A stretch of DNA of 64,000 nucleotides from assembly GCA_004565275.1 (NCBI GenBank), contig SDOX01000009.1:451007-515006 (forward strand). Direction: 5' to 3'. The translations under genes were made by a program, and so were the position numbers. This document shows, piece by piece, positions 63,343 to 64,000 of the stretch. The first letter of the stretch is position 1; each line of letters starts with the position of its first letter. This DNA comes from Nannochloropsis salina CCMP1776 (lineage: Eukaryota > Sar > Eustigmatophyceae > Eustigmatales > Monodopsidaceae). A model generated the notes under the pieces. The model made no database searches, was not told the origin of the DNA, and saw only the letters and a list, made by a program, of their open reading frames with translations.

Positions 63343-63661
63343 GGAGGGGCGCGTGTACCATGTATTGTCATGTAAATTTAAAGCAAGAATGTAGAGAACG
63401 TCCTTGAGCCAGAATCCTAGTTGGCCTTTGGTTGCCTTGATTGCCCCCTAGCGATGTGCTTTGCTTTCGGTCCACCGCCCGACGCCTGATGTTTTGTCGT
63501 CCTCCCCCTTACCCCTCCACTCCGTCTCCACGGTCCACGGTCTTGTCGTGATTAAGAAGAACAGAGAATCCTCTTTCAGCTCACCGCCCATACCGTTCTA
63601 AAGGCACAAAATTGTCCCCACAACACACTAGATCTCCCCGCCATCTCATCTACTCCCCCCC
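63343..63661. other. Convergent 3' intergenic region
   Basis: About 320 bases between TBCD and the partial gene at the right edge; only 3' flanks expected. Confidence 0.4.
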
Positions 63662-64000
63662 CTAGTCTGACACCAAATCTCCGGGCCCGTCGTTGGCCAT
63701 CCGCCTCTTCTGCCGCAAATAGTTCTTCCTCATCTTCGGCGGCATTTTCTGCAGCTCCCTCTCCTCCACCCAGTCGCCAAAACTCCACTCCTTGTCCTCC
63801 CAGATCCGGGCTTGGACCAGCTCCGTCTTCTCCTCCTCTTCCAGCGACTTCCACCGTCCCGGCCCCACCATTCGCGCCGCCAAGTACGCCTCTTCCTCCT
63901 CGCTGAAGGGCTGGCCTCGCAAAGTGTGGTTCACGTACCAGCGCGTCTGAAAGAGCAGGGAGGCCCCTAGGAAGGCAGGGAGCCGGAAGAGCTTGACAAC
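63662..64000 (-). CDS. 3' part of an unrecognised gene, runs off the window
   Basis: The last 112 codons of a minus-strand gene whose beginning lies beyond position 64000. The visible part starts with a moderately hydrophobic stretch (LFRLPAFLGASLLFQTRWYV), possibly the end of a membrane helix, then an amphipathic acidic region (GQPFSEEEEAYLAARMVGPG, WKSLEEEEKTELVQARIWED) and a basic end (PPKMRKNYLRQKRRMAND). I cannot assign a family. The frame is open through the edge, codon content is gene-like, and the apparent first Met in this frame is really an internal GTG. Confidence 0.6.
   Translation of the reverse strand, partial: VVKLFRLPAFLGASLLFQTRWYVNHTLRGQPFSEEEEAYLAARMVGPGRWKSLEEEEKTELVQARIWEDKEWSFGDWVEERELQKMPPKMRKNYLRQKRRMANDGPGDLVSD

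Overview
The window looks like nuclear chromosomal DNA of a photosynthetic stramenopile, most likely a eustigmatophyte alga of the Nannochloropsis/Microchloropsis type. The assignment is an inference from gene content and style. Genes are eukaryotic, tightly packed, on both strands, with zero to four short GT-AG introns. Several products start with a signal peptide that ends in a heterokont-type plastid cleavage site (Ala or Gly before Phe), followed by a transit-like segment: ascorbate peroxidase, a TMEM205-like protein, geranylgeranyl reductase and probably SecA. The gene set is that of an oxygenic alga, and I see no prokaryotic operon, phage, transposon or CRISPR array.

Layout. 0.3-13 kb: DHH exopolyphosphatase (-), secreted cyclophilin (+), mitochondrial-carrier-family protein (-), TrmA/RlmD-type uracil methyltransferase (+), serine carboxypeptidase (-), and a CBS-domain/PP2C phosphatase fusion (+). 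13-23 kb: topoisomerase VI subunit A (-), plastid ascorbate peroxidase (+), TMEM205-like protein (-), an uncertain multi-exon locus near 18.1-18.8 kb, PRMT1 (-), ribosomal protein eL42 (+) and tRNA-Ile(AAU) (-). 23.9-36.1 kb: a nuclear SecA, then an 8.4-kb uninterrupted ORF encoding two channel/cyclic-nucleotide-binding/ankyrin units in one chain plus a C-terminal RGS-like segment. 37-42.6 kb: a five-exon gene (-) for a 1729-residue signal-anchored protein with a Pmp-like beta-helix and very acidic tandem repeats. 44.4-52.5 kb: a small secreted protein (+), an E2 fold lacking its cysteine (-), RtcB RNA ligase (-) and a glycine-rich single-pass protein (+). 52.9-64 kb: geranylgeranyl reductase (-), CobS (+) and CobT (-) tail to tail, tubulin cofactor D (+), and a partial gene (-) leaving the right edge.

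How the genes fit together. Most are unrelated housekeeping genes. The clear functional pairing is CobS with CobT, two successive enzymes of cobalamin nucleotide-loop assembly, which points to B12 lower-ligand remodelling. A plastid theme links SecA (import or thylakoid translocation), geranylgeranyl reductase (phytyl supply for chlorophyll and tocopherol) and ascorbate peroxidase (H2O2 removal).

The strongest candidates for undescribed biology are the tandem channel-like giant protein with two non-canonical pore loops and an RGS-like tail, and the beta-helix/acidic-repeat surface protein. Next come the CBS-PP2C fusion and the cysteine-less E2. Exon boundaries given here were read by eye from splice consensus and reading-phase continuity. 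They are internally consistent but untested.
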